The translations under genes and the position numbers were made by a program. A stretch of DNA of 64,000 nt from Dendrophyllia cribrosa (taxonomy: Eukaryota; Cnidaria; Anthozoa; Scleractinia; Dendrophylliidae), in the NCBI GenBank assembly GCA_024195265.1, contig JAJLRJ010000005.1, positions 13,597,536 through 13,661,535 of the forward strand. The letters run 5' to 3'. Positions within the stretch are counted from its first letter, which is position 1. Each line of letters begins with the position of its first letter. The notes below the pieces were generated by a model that was given only the letters and a program-made list of their open reading frames with translations, had not been told where the DNA came from and searched no databases. Shown in pieces: positions 1-33,240 of this stretch.

Positions 1-260
1 AACTTAAAAATGTGGTCATCATCCGAAAGAAAACAAAGTAAAGAATGATAGCAAGCATTGATAAGATCGTCAGAGAAAACATAATTCCTTCCAGCCAAAT
101 TTTTGGCTAATGGCCTTTCTGGTTTTGGTGATACCATGCAAGATAATACACCACTAAGTTTGTCGACGCATGTCTTCCTCAAGAATAGAAATTGAATGTT
201 TTGTGTGCTTAATTTCAGTTGTTAGTGCCATTTTCTTCATTTCACACAGCATCGTCTTAT

Positions 261-440
261 GAACCCTTTACTCCCAAGAGCGCCCGAAATCAAAATTTCA
301 TTTTGTAAAATATTAAAAAAAAAAAAAAAAATAGTACCATACCATGCAAAAGTACTGCCGAAAAGGTTTCATTTGAATGGTCACACCACAGGATTTCGCC
401 CAAAGACTGAAAAGTTAGGACTACTACATGTCTTCATGGA
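261..440 (+). repeat. Dispersed repeat family A, degraded copy
   Basis: It begins with CCCTTTACTCCCAAGAGCGCC and runs through a core containing AAAAGTACTGCC, TTTCATTTGAATGGTCACAC and AAAAGTTAGGAC. The same ordered core recurs at 1175-1390, 23654-24283, 50880-51092 and 54690-55040. The right end is lost where the LINE-like fragment begins. Confidence 0.6.
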
Positions 441-600
441 AAGCGCAAACCTGGCAGACCGAAAACAATGTTCCACCAATACATCGCTTAGGTGATAAAC
501 AGTGAGCATCCCCCGCTCCCACATGAAATCAGAAGGGCTGCCAAAGACAAGAAGCAATGTCGAAAGATCGTGGCCGACTGCCTTGCAGCCGACTGAGTGA
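430..600 (+). pseudogene. Decayed LINE-like retrotransposon 3' fragment
   Basis: One forward frame reads HGKRKPGRPKTMFHQYIA before a stop. A second frame, after a break, reads RRAAKDKKQCRKIVADC. Basic KRKPGRPKT-type stretches followed by W/Y-containing segments are common near the C-terminus of non-LTR retrotransposon polyproteins. The fragment is frameshifted, short and has no other domain, so the assignment is tentative. Confidence 0.3.
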
Positions 601-1174
601 GTGAGTAGTGAAAGTGTGAAAGTGATGCCAAAAAACGTATCAACTCGTTCCGCTACAACCATGATTTAATACTACTTTGTAAAACGTGTTTAGAAAGAAA
701 AGAAATATGTTTATTATTGCAAATTTATTAAGAATCACTGAGGTTATTTTCATTAAGCCACATTTTCCAGCAGTAATCAAGTTTCCTATCTGTAAATGAG
801 GTTACATGAGGGGAAAATTCATGTTCGTTCGTCACGTACGCGCGAGCTAATTGGAATGTTTCGGAAGATTATGTGAAAAAAAAAATATCGGTAACGTAAC
901 GTAAGGTGTTGTGAACCAACCATATCAAACAAAAATAATGTAAAAACAAAACAAACGACCTTGATACATTTCAGAGAACAAAATTTAACTTTAATTAAAA
1001 AATAAGTCATATATTTTGGCTTTGAATCAGTTCCAAACCATAACTTGGACAAAATTCTAATTAACTTCCAAAAAGTTATTTTTATTTTGCAATATAATTA
1101 TCTAGTAAAAAGCATCGATAACAAAAATAGTGCCCCCCACGTATACGATAATGGTGAAAGCTTTAACGATATTT

Positions 1175-1390
1175 AAACCTTTAATTCCCAAGAGTGCCAA
1201 AAATCAAAATTCAAGAAAAATCCTGAATTTCATTTTGTAAAATATTGAAAAAAGAATGGTCATGGTACCATGCAAAAGTACTGCCCAAGAGGTTTCATTT
1301 GAGTGGTCACACCATAGGATTTCGTCGACGGACTCAAAAGTTAGAACTACACAACATGTCTTCATAATTGTCTCTGGGAATGAAACGATT
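1175..1390 (+). repeat. Dispersed repeat family A, near-complete copy
   Basis: It starts at ACCTTTAATTCCCAAGAG and ends near TCTGGGAATG, matching the ends of the full copy at 50880-51092. The interior has TGCAAAAGTACTGCCCAAG, TTTCATTTGAGTGGTCACAC and ACTCAAAAGTTAGAAC. The full copy is bounded by TTAA on both sides; here the outer bases have drifted. Confidence 0.65.
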
Positions 1391-3394
1391 TGAACACCTT
1401 TGAAAATCCAGGCGTCATGTCGTAGCCATCCCTGGTGCATTATCATGAACTCAGAACTTCGATGTTCGTTTTACTGGACAAATTAGATTTTTTCAATAAA
1501 ACATACAAGTTAAATGATAAAATATTATATTTTTTTAAGCACGGTTAAAATAAATGCCATTATACTTTTATTAGTTCTGTCGGAAATGTTCTCAAAACGA
1601 TGGTATTATATTAACTTTAAATGGCTTGATTTATGTTCTCCAAACTCAAAATCCAAAATCACAGAATTTCTACAGAATTTCCTCATATAGATGCTTTAGC
1701 TCAAAAGCATTGTCTGAAAATGGAAAAAAAAGGTACATGTATTACATGATATGAAATGTAAGATATGAGTTGCCGCCGTCTCAGTAAAGAGGGAGAGAAA
1801 TCAGTAAACCACGAAAAAAACGGAGAACACTAGTTTTGTACAACATACAATAACACAGCTCCTGCCATTCACTGGCATTGGAAACACATGTCTGGCCTGC
1901 AAAGCTGAAATCAGCGTTGACGTCCTTAGGAACTGCCAAAGGCTCAATCGAGGTTGTTGTTTTATTGACGTCCTCGGGAACTGCCAAAGGCTCGAGGGTG
2001 TTGTTTTGTATTTCCAGTATTCCGAGATTAATCACCGACGTCTTCTATCTGTAGTATAAGGGGAAGGAAACACTTTTATTGTACGTACGCCAGATTATCA
2101 GTCAAATGTCAACCATAAACTGACTTAACAGGCTGACGTTTGCTTTAATTTATCCCATGAAACAGAAAGAAGTAACCTTAAAATACACTAATCTGTCCAT
2201 TCTCTAAAATAATTCCCTTGATGTATGTCATTCAGTGTTTCATTGACAAATCTCATGCCTTCTTTAAAGCGGGACTGCTTTCTTATCACTGTGAAGAAAA
2301 AATAGAAGATATCCCTGTCACATTGACCAAAGTGTTGTCAAACTTTTGTTGCGGGAAAAGCGACAAAATCCAGCTAGAATACCACTTTTAAAAAATTGAT
2401 CTTTTTTAAAGACAGTTTTTGTAGTCAGTTTTGTAGCGAATCATGAGATGAGAAAAATAACTTTCCGAATTGATCTCATAAGTTACGTTTATTTTTAAAG
2501 ATTTGAATAAATATTATGCAAAGCAGGATAAAGGCGTCGACAGACGTTGCGTATTTTAATAAACTCACCAAGTGTCTGCAAAATACCTATTAATTTTTGA
2601 GCTGAAAGTCGTTTTTTCGGAGGCAAGCGGAACACTCATCATCAAAGTTTGGTTTTGTTTCTCGATTTTTTTTATGTTCGTTGTGCTTGTATTTCATTGA
2701 TGGTACAGGTCTACTAAAACCGCGCAAGAAGCTCGTGTTTTTCAATTTATTTTCAGGCAAAGATAAAGCCGGAAAACGCCTGCCTCGAGGAAAAATAAGT
2801 ACAAACATGATCTTTTGAAATAAATCGAAATGGATCTTTTTTTACTTTCAGACCAATTTGCAAAAAATCGCTAATGAGGCGGCCATCTACCTTCCCCGTG
2901 GGCGTATTTGTTATGCGAGAAGTTTTACGATTATTGTATGTCAACTTTATTTCGATATCTTGCATCACATCTTCAAACTTTATTAAAGTAGCCAATGCGC
3001 GACGGCTTGGTTTTCTTCTTAAGACACGCGAAGCAAGTCTCGGGCAATAATTTGTTTGTCCTTCTAATATACTTTCTCTTATCGTGTTTTTCTATGAATC
3101 TCCTAATAAGTTAGAATTTTTACTTTTTACACCTGCTCTAGTTTAAGTGCACGGTGGCACCTTAATTTCCGATAATTTTGTATGCTTCAGCAACATAGAT
3201 AAATATTCGGATGATAAGTGGGAAAAACATGTTTGAAGCCGGTCGGTTACTTCAGACAGTATTACCATAAAGTACATAGCAGCAAATATAAGCTGCTGAA
3301 AAGAAATCGAGAGCTGCAAATTGCAGCTAGACAGCGAAGCGACGAAATAAATTGCGGTCAAAACTGAAAGCACTCGGGCGCTAAACCAACAGAA

Positions 3395-4522
3395 ATGTAT
3401 TTCAACGTGACAAATTCCACTTTGGAAATTGCCACAAAATCCACAAACGTCTTAGCAAAAGCAAACAGTCAACGTGAAATCATTTTTAAAGTTTACTTGA
3501 CCAGAAGTATTCTCGCCATTCCTCTTGGGTTAATCACAACGTTTTCAAATGGGCTAGTGTTATTCCTGTTCTTCAAAGATCCAAAGAAATGCCTTCGCTC
3601 CTCGCCAACAAGCCTTCTTGTCGCCAGCCTGGCTTTAGTTGATTTCCTGGTAGGTTGTGCCTTGGAACCCACAGATGCGTATTACAGCTGGTCAATAGCA
3701 TTGGGAAAGAAGCCTTCAATAGAAAGGAAAGACTTCCAAAGCGTATCAGCGTATCTCCTTCTTTGCTCCATACTGCTTCTGATGTTGATAACATTTGACC
3801 GACACACGGCGGTTTCCCAGCCCATTCAGTACATGCACAGGATAACCAAGAAACGAGTCTACGCCAGTGTAATATTCGTCTGTAGCTACTGTGCAGCACT
3901 CATCTTTGTAATTCGAAAATGGGCGGAGAAATACAGGAACGGACTATTCTGTGGTCATGTCGATCTGGTCTTGATCATCACCACAGCCTTGTTTGGAAGC
4001 ATCGTTTTTTCGCTTCGAAAGCAAACTCGAAATTTACAAAGACTGAGTGTAAACTCCGATGATGTTTTCGTTGTTCAAGCAAGTGAGCGCGAACGGAAAG
4101 TCACATTAACACTTGCTATTATGCTTGTGGTATTCTTAGCTTGTACCATGCCCTGGTTTTTAATGATGCAAGTATTTGAATACTGCCCAATTTGCCAGAA
4201 GAACTGGTGGGTCATGAAACTGCTTTTTATTTTGTTTCAAGCAAATTGCGCTTTCAATCCGTTCTTTTGCACGCTTCGGTTACCTCGTTATAAAGCGGCG
4301 CTAAAAGTGGTATTATCACAAACAGCATTTTGCCGCCGCTTTCTTCCTACAACGTGGCGAGGAGCGCCAGCTTATAGAATTAGAAAACGCAGCTCAAACA
4401 GTTACGCTCCTAATGACGCAGTAGGACGAAAGCGATCATTAAGTTCTAGCCTCGTTAAAGATCTGAAAGATTCACCCGTTTTGATTCAGTATCAATTAAA
4501 TAACAGTGCAGACTTGAACTAA
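3395..4522 (+). CDS. Class A (rhodopsin-like) G-protein-coupled receptor, intronless
   Basis: A 375-residue seven-helix receptor expected in the plasma membrane. Seven hydrophobic segments lie near residues 35-60, 70-92, 115-136, 152-173, 187-207, 233-260 and 272-293. Class A landmarks are visible: the TM1 Asn (N52, SNGLVLF), the TM2 Asp (D83, LALVDF), DRH (135-137) in place of DRY, the TM6 Pro in CTMPWF (P253), and NPFFC (288-292) in place of NPxxY. Two N-glycosylation sequons sit at N4 and N7 of the short N-terminus. The usual TM3 cysteine of the extracellular disulfide is not visible at the start of TM3 and the second extracellular loop is short, both traits of the melanocortin/adenosine-like (MECA) group. 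Ligand unknown. Single-exon structure is typical of cnidarian expansions. The stop codon is at the boundary of a family D repeat. The first ATG of the open frame was chosen because TM1 follows after 34 residues. Confidence 0.9.
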   Translation: MYFNVTNSTLEIATKSTNVLAKANSQREIIFKVYLTRSILAIPLGLITTFSNGLVLFLFFKDPKKCLRSSPTSLLVASLALVDFLVGCALEPTDAYYSWSIALGKKPSIERKDFQSVSAYLLLCSILLLMLITFDRHTAVSQPIQYMHRITKKRVYASVIFVCSYCAALIFVIRKWAEKYRNGLFCGHVDLVLIITTALFGSIVFSLRKQTRNLQRLSVNSDDVFVVQASERERKVTLTLAIMLVVFLACTMPWFLMMQVFEYCPICQKNWWVMKLLFILFQANCAFNPFFCTLRLPRYKAALKVVLSQTAFCRRFLPTTWRGAPAYRIRKRSSNSYAPNDAVGRKRSLSSSLVKDLKDSPVLIQYQLNNSADLN

Positions 4523-4745
4523 AGGCCGGTGCAATGTCACATATTTTAGTATTACTTTACAAGCCAAAAAAACATATTCAGTTTATCAAAGAAAACCTAA
4601 ACGTATTCGGGACCAGTTTTATTAACAATTACTTTACCAGTAAATTGAGAATATAAATAAGTTGTCTTTGGCTGCGTGGCCAGGATGGAAGGGATTGCAA
4701 CTTGAACAAATTGGCCATTTTTCCCTTGTGTCCTGAAAAAATAGT
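4520..4745 (+). mobile_element. Family D MITE, degenerate 3'-truncated copy abutting the receptor stop codon
   Basis: Sequence from the receptor stop onward (TAAAGGCCGGTGCAATGTCA) matches the start of the complete family D copies at 15243 and 18990 (TTAAAGGGGCACTGTCAC). Further shared blocks follow in order: AAGCCAAAAAAACATATT, GTTGTCTTTGGCTGCG and GGCCAGGATGGAA. The 3' terminal repeat is absent; a different TTGCGGGA-type repeat takes over after about 4760. Confidence 0.7.
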
Positions 4746-5064
4746 ATCGCGGCCGTGTAGCATGAAATTTTTGCGGGAGTTGAATTTTTCGGACTGGCGA
4801 TTTTTGTGTTTTGCGGGAACAATTTTTTGCGGTTCGAGATGACTGAAATTTCTGCTGGGAACTTATTTTTGTGATTTCTGTTCAAGCATACAGCAGAACA
4901 TTAACAATGAAGGAAAATTAATATTTTCAACTTATTTCGTTATATACTTGTTGAGTTACGTTACGCTCTACTTAGAGACATTTCACTGAATTCTATTAAA
5001 TCTTTGAAGGTGATACAGTACTGGACCTAAAGGACTGCCGCAACAACAAAATCACTCAAAATTA

Positions 5065-5270
5065 AAGCCTACTCTGTGCTCCCTGCCATGCTCAAGAAAA
5101 ACGCGTTATTACTACTGAAAAAAATATATATATTGTTTCTATTAAAAATCAAAGTTCTTTTTTACGTCCGATAAAAATGCAGGGTTCTTTATTTGACTGA
5201 AGGGAGTAAATTTTTGCGGAGTATTATTCTGCAAGTGTTTTTGTTTTCTGTGCAACAATTTTCACGGTAA
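5065..5270 (+). repeat. Dispersed repeat family J
   Basis: It shares ordered blocks with 12238-12460: GCCATGCTCAAGAAAAA, ATTAAAAATCAA, GTTCTTTATT, GACTGAAGGGA and GGAGTATTATTCTGC. It ends in a TTTTTGCGG-type stretch also seen at 10585-11060 and 47060-47160. No terminal inverted repeats were located. Confidence 0.55.
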
Positions 5271-5543
5271 AACCTAAGTACTAGTGGACAGCTATCCCTA
5301 ATAAGTTACCTTTCTGACAGATTGAGGGAAAAACTCGCACGCAAAACCTAGGACTGTACCGGGTGGTGAATAGCAATACAATCTTGAGTTTAAGGCGGGG
5401 TACACGTGAATTTCAATGAAATTTTAAGAGGTTTAAAGAATGGATAGAAGAAAGAAAAAGATTTATGGAATACTAACAGACAGTTGATATCCACACAAGA
5501 GCATCCCAGGTTGATGTTGGACTATTTTGTACTCCATGTACTA

Positions 5544-5989
5544 CAGTAAAAACCCGCAAGTAAGAACCTGCATTTTCTCAAGTTAGCCTAAACAGGTTCT
5601 TACATAAATGGTAATTAGCACAACTTTAGGCTATTTAGGTTCTTTTGATAGGTTCTTATTTTCTGAAGAAAAAAATGACATTGTAGCTAATAGGATTTAG
5701 TGGTATTCAGCCTATTCCTTATATAAAATCTGCGTACCAAGTAAGTATTTATGTTAAAATGACTAACAAGAAAAATTGAAGCACTGATCACAGAACATAA
5801 CATTATATACATGTACTCTTATTTGCCCAAGTGTACTGTACACATTTTTTATATACCATGTAGATTTTAAAAATAAGAACCTGTTTTAAATTTTAGGCTA
5901 AAAAGGTTCTTGTATAGAGGGGGTCTAACTGGAAAATTTTAGCCTAACAGGTTCTTAAAAACTAGGTTCTTACTTGCGGGTTTTTACTG
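5544..5989. mobile_element. Family E MITE with perfect 26-bp terminal inverted repeats
   Basis: The left end CAGTAAAAACCCGCAAGTAA is matched exactly, in reverse complement, by the right end TTACTTGCGGGTTTTTACTG, and the match runs 26 bp. The flanks are TA on the left and CA on the right, so a TA target duplication is possible but imperfect. Internal direct and inverted copies of TTAGCCTAAACAGGTTCTTA occur. No coding capacity. CAGT ends with TA targets suggest a pogo/Tc1-mariner-type source, by inference. Confidence 0.8.
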
Positions 5990-7396
5990 CATTTTTTAAC
6001 TTCAAATTCGAATTTTAAAACTACACTCAATCTTCACTATTTATTATTTCCCTAAATTTTATAAATCCTCAGAGAAAAACTATTTTCTCCCAAACATATA
6101 CAAAAATCATCGAAAAATTTTCAAAACACCACATAACATGGATTCATGAGATGAGCAGAGAGTTTTTTGGATTGCTTGAAGCGTGAACGAGATCAGTTTC
6201 CATTTAACGGATGTTAAGTGGCGGGAAAATGACATTCAGGTGGCCACGATTTGGTAGCTAAGTTTCGAGAAATCAATTGATATTTTTCACTCCGGCGGAG
6301 CATTTTGTGTATGAGCAAGCTATATGTATTGAAAAGGTAATTCTCATCGTAGCCTCTGGCTAATTATATTTAGCAAATAGTAAAACATAGCAGTTTTTAT
6401 CAGATAGTGCCAAAGAAAACGAAGGACAAAAATAAATCTCATCTCATCTCATATGGAATGTTGTATTTATTTGCACAAGATCTTTATGACGCACTATGTC
6501 GACGCATAGGGAGATTTTGATGTAGTGGAGATCGGGGAATCATAGAAATAACTTAAATAATTTTAGCCCAATTTAAAATGCTGTAAAATCTATAACTGAT
6601 TGATGTATTGGGTAATAAAGAGAACCACAAACTAAAAATAAGGCTAATGTGGTCGCCTCAAAGTGACATTTACGCACTTACGCGGCACATTTAATTAGAA
6701 CTGTAAATTTTCCCCGGAAATTACATTGATTTTATATAAACAATTACATCTCGACAACTTGCTTTTGTCAGAGAGCAAAAATATACATGAAGCCGCATAC
6801 GATTATCTAAAAGATAAAGGCCGGGAGATAAAGTTACGAAAAACAACCCCCCAAATTGGTTGAAATCTATTATTTTAAATAATTACATAACACGCCTAAA
6901 GACACTTGCGTTGGAGTGTACCCGAAAATAAAAAATAAAAATACTTTTTCTACACTCTTAGCGTATTTAAATTTTCAACAGCGTTAATAAATATGCCTGG
7001 TCTCCTTTAATGAAGTTATAAATGGCGGGGATTAAAAGTTAGCCTGTGAATACAGAACGCCCTCAGCTGCCGGGAGCGATGAGAGTTGTTGTAAATTGCG
7101 CACACACTACAACTTTCCGTGCAACTGGTCTCGCGCCAGATCATTCGTGTAACTGAGCGCACCTGCATATTACAAGGTACTATATTCCGTGCAACTACCG
7201 TTAGTCTCGCAAATTTATTTTTGCAATTTATACGGTAAAATATTTCATGCAAACTGTCTGGCATGCAAAACTAAAATTGAAGCCGTGTTTTCCATGTTTA
7301 TAACAGTTATCGTATTTTCTTTGCAGCTTGTTTAATTAGGATGTTGATATTTATCCTGACTCGTTCCCAGCTGTCTCTCATTATGGATATGCGGGT

Positions 7397-7490
7397 GACA
7401 ACGCGACGCGACGGATGATGGGAAGGAGGGAAGAGGAGAGTCTCGGCTCTCAGTCTCCTTTTCTTCCTTCCCATCATCGTTCGCGTCTTC
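7397..7490. repeat. Imperfect palindrome
   Basis: GACGGATGATGGGAAGGA on the left pairs with TCCTTCCCATCATCGTTC on the right around a GAGAGTCTCGGCTCTC centre. Arms are imperfect. Function unknown; probably a decayed foldback element. Confidence 0.45.
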
Positions 7491-8050
7491 AGTGCAATTC
7501 ATGACGTCTGGGGATTTATCAGGAAAAAAAAAACAAGACCAACTGTGAAAAACCACTTTGATCTTTTCTCCTCACGTTACACGAATATTACTGCATGTCG
7601 GAAAGCAGAAGCGGCATGTACGTCTCGGAACGCCTCACAGAATTGGCTGAGAAAACAATAGAACAACCAACAGTACAATGGACCCTGCCAAATTCTGGGT
7701 GTTTCTTGGTGTTGCGGAAGCCATTGTTGGTTAGCTTTTGTGTTGTGGGTATTGTTCAGTGTCTTTTGAATCTAAAAATCATGGAGCATTTTGTCACGTA
7801 AAACGGGATCAAATGCCTTCGTTTTGTTTAAACAGCGTTTTTAGATTGCCAGAAAACAAACACGGCTGCCAATCACTAAAAATAACCTCCGAAAACACCG
7901 TTCCATAGTGTGTCACGTGACAAAATACCCCACGATTCTTGGAGTATTTTGGCAGCCTTGTCCAGCGGTTTCCACGCTCACCCCGCCATTTTGAAAGCCG
8001 AGAAGGCCCTGGGGACGAGGTTGTGAGCGGTCAAGAAAACCGAAGACTCT

Positions 8051-8407
8051 GGGGCGCTTTCCATTTGAATGGAAAAACCGGGTAGAATGGAACAGGACAA
8101 ATTGTCATCAATCAAAATGGAACGGGAAGAGCGTGTTCCTTTTGCACGGAGTTGCTCTTTCTTTCTTGACGAGACTGGGTACTAACGATTTACAATAACA
8201 AACATGGCCTTCAATTCATCAAGTAGCATGGCACTAGTGGGACGCAGCGGATGGTACAGGATTTTCCGATCATTTCGGTAAAAACGAGAAAAGAGAACAA
8301 CGTCTGAAGGTATTCCTTTTTTTCCGGAAAATTTCCAGTGGAAAAGTCTGTTCCATTTGATTTACCACCGGAACAACCGGATTTTCCATACAAAAGGAAA
8401 GCGCTCC
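8051..8407 (+). mobile_element. Family F MITE with about 28-bp terminal inverted repeats
   Basis: The left end GGCGCTTTCCATTTGAATGG and the right end CCATACAAAAGGAAAGCGCT are imperfect inverted repeats that continue into AAAACCGG/CCGGATTTT. A second full-length copy lies in the opposite orientation at 52568-52936 with the same interior (ACTAGTGGGACGCAGC; CGATCATTTCGG). No coding capacity. Target duplication could not be defined. Confidence 0.75.
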
Positions 8408-8430
8408 TGGAGACGAGAATGAGACCTGGA

Positions 8431-8515
8431 ACTTTTACAAGTGTAATTTATAAGTGTAGCCATTGTTTCCAACGCCTAAAACAATGGCTACACTTGTAAA
8501 TTACACTTGTAAAGT
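8431..8515. repeat. Foldback hairpin, arms about 38 bp
   Basis: ACTTTTACAAGTGTAATTTA is mirrored by TAAATTACACTTGTAAAGT, and the arms continue through AGTGTAGCCATTGTTT / AAACAATGGCTACACTT with a short loop near CCAACGCCT. It lies just beyond the family F element. Confidence 0.8.
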
Positions 8516-8864
8516 TTTATTGAATTGACCCCTGGAATACAAAAAAGGCACGTGTTATTTTACCGCTGACGTTGAGTTTATTTTCTTCAGCCATCTTTTA
8601 GCAAAGTGTTCAAAGTCGTGTCCAGTGTTGCACTCATATCATAAATTGATATCACCATAATTATACTGCAGAAGGAATTTTCAAAGTCTTGCCTGTTTGT
8701 GTTGCACTATTGTTTTGCTAACAATTTCTATACCAAATGAAAGCAACGGTCTCATAAAAATGTCAACAAAAACGCACCATTGTCTTTTCTTATGAAGCTG
8801 TCAATTTAACCTAAAAGCACAAAATGACAGAGATTCGATACTCCAAACCTATCCGGCTTATTTT

Positions 8865-8907
8865 TTTATTTTATAATTTTCTATTTTTTCTATTTTTTAT
8901 TTTTATT
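8865..8907 (-). terminator. Candidate polyadenylation signal cluster of HSPA4
   Basis: On the minus strand this stretch has AATAAA at 8865-8870, 8896-8901 and 8902-8907, about 170-215 nt past the HSPA4 stop codon. The stretch is A-rich, so individual hexamers could be chance; the position fits a 3' UTR end. Confidence 0.4.
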
Positions 8908-9079
8908 TTTTTCTAACTCTCGTGAACTTAAAATAGACTTAACTAGATTATTTTGTTTATAAAAAAAAGTAAAGAATTGCCAAGGACACACAAGTAATAA
9001 ACGAATGAACTGGAAAAACAGTCGTGGGTGCCGTATCTGACTTTTTAGTTTACTAATTATTCTGTTAATCATGTTGTTG

Positions 9080-32871
<23,792 letters not shown>

Positions 32872-33001
32872 TTATCCAAGCCTTGGAGTGAGTAAATCAC
32901 TCAAATACGCGGAACAGCCTGATCGCGATCAAATTCACGTGGTTGTGGCGAAAAAAGCAAGCCGGTTACTGTCAGCCATTACAGTGCCATATATGGAAAG
33001 A

Positions 33002-33009
33002 TGACGTCA
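33002..33009. promoter_or_regulatory. Perfect CRE/ATF palindrome TGACGTCA
   Basis: A canonical full CRE lies 152 bp upstream of the HSPA4 start codon, within the expected 5' leader or just downstream of the start site. Binding by CREB/ATF factors is inferred from the motif only. Confidence 0.45.
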
Positions 33010-33084
33010 TCTAAATCGTCACCATTCCTTTAGTGGCCGCTTGCGCAATTTTCTTTACGCGACAGAACTGAAAGTAGCTGCTTA

Positions 33085-33092
33085 CTTATATA
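33085..33092 (-). promoter_or_regulatory. HSPA4: TATA box of HSPA4
   Basis: TATATAAG on the minus strand, 235 bp upstream of the ATG at 32850. Transcription would start near 33055-33065. An Inr-like TCAGTT lies at about 33066-33071. A perfect heat-shock element is 17 bp further upstream, the usual layout of an inducible heat-shock promoter. Confidence 0.65.
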
Positions 33093-33108
33093 CTAACGGA
33101 ATGAAGTG

Positions 33109-33121
33109 TTCCAGAAACTTC
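33109..33121. promoter_or_regulatory. HSPA4: Proximal heat-shock element, three perfect units
   Basis: TTCCAGAAACTTC is TTC-nn-GAA-nn-TTC with exact spacing, the canonical HSF trimer site. It is placed immediately upstream of the HSPA4 TATA box. The nearest gene on the other strand begins 6 kb away, so HSPA4 is the likely target. Confidence 0.85.
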
Positions 33122-33207
33122 TATGGCGCCTGTTTTTAGTGAAATTACAAATGTTAGCAATGACTCAGCATTCTAAAATATTCTAGAAAGCTCTTTCTTT
33201 TTTCTAA

Positions 33208-33240
33208 GAACATCCCGGAATGTTCCGGGATGTTCTAGGA
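33208..33240. promoter_or_regulatory. HSPA4: Distal heat-shock element array, seven alternating units
   Basis: Starting at 33208, units GAA, TCC, GAA, TTC, GGA, TTC, GGA fall every 5 bp in alternating orientation; four match the consensus exactly and three have one mismatch. Bases 33207-33236 are a perfect 14-bp inverted repeat around a TG spacer. A weaker TTC-nn-GAA lies at 33181-33188. Confidence 0.8.

Larger units (their letters stand above)
1..3394. other. Intergenic region upstream of the receptor gene
   Basis: No coding exon could be supported here. The stretch contains two copies of dispersed repeat family A (about 261-440 and 1175-1390), a decayed LINE-like fragment (about 430-600) and otherwise AT-rich sequence with short unsupported open frames on both strands. 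No promoter for the receptor at 3395 could be picked with confidence. Confidence 0.5.
4523..9079. other. Intergenic region between convergent receptor and HSPA4 genes
   Basis: No gene was found. It holds the rest of the family D remnant, a family J repeat, the family E inverted-repeat element, a weak palindrome near 7397-7490, the family F element, a strong foldback at 8431-8515, and the likely 3' end signals of HSPA4. Open frames at 7016-7264, 7332-7556 and 7595-7801 show no domain or codon pattern that supports them. Confidence 0.5.

Noticed and set aside
2590..2995. Two overlapping minus-strand frames near the receptor gene
   Set aside because: No motif, no splice signals that join them, and no ATG context of note; insufficient to call a gene.
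33109..33240. Heat-shock elements acting on the LIMCH1-like gene
   Set aside because: They lie more than 6 kb from its promoter but immediately upstream of the HSPA4 TATA box.
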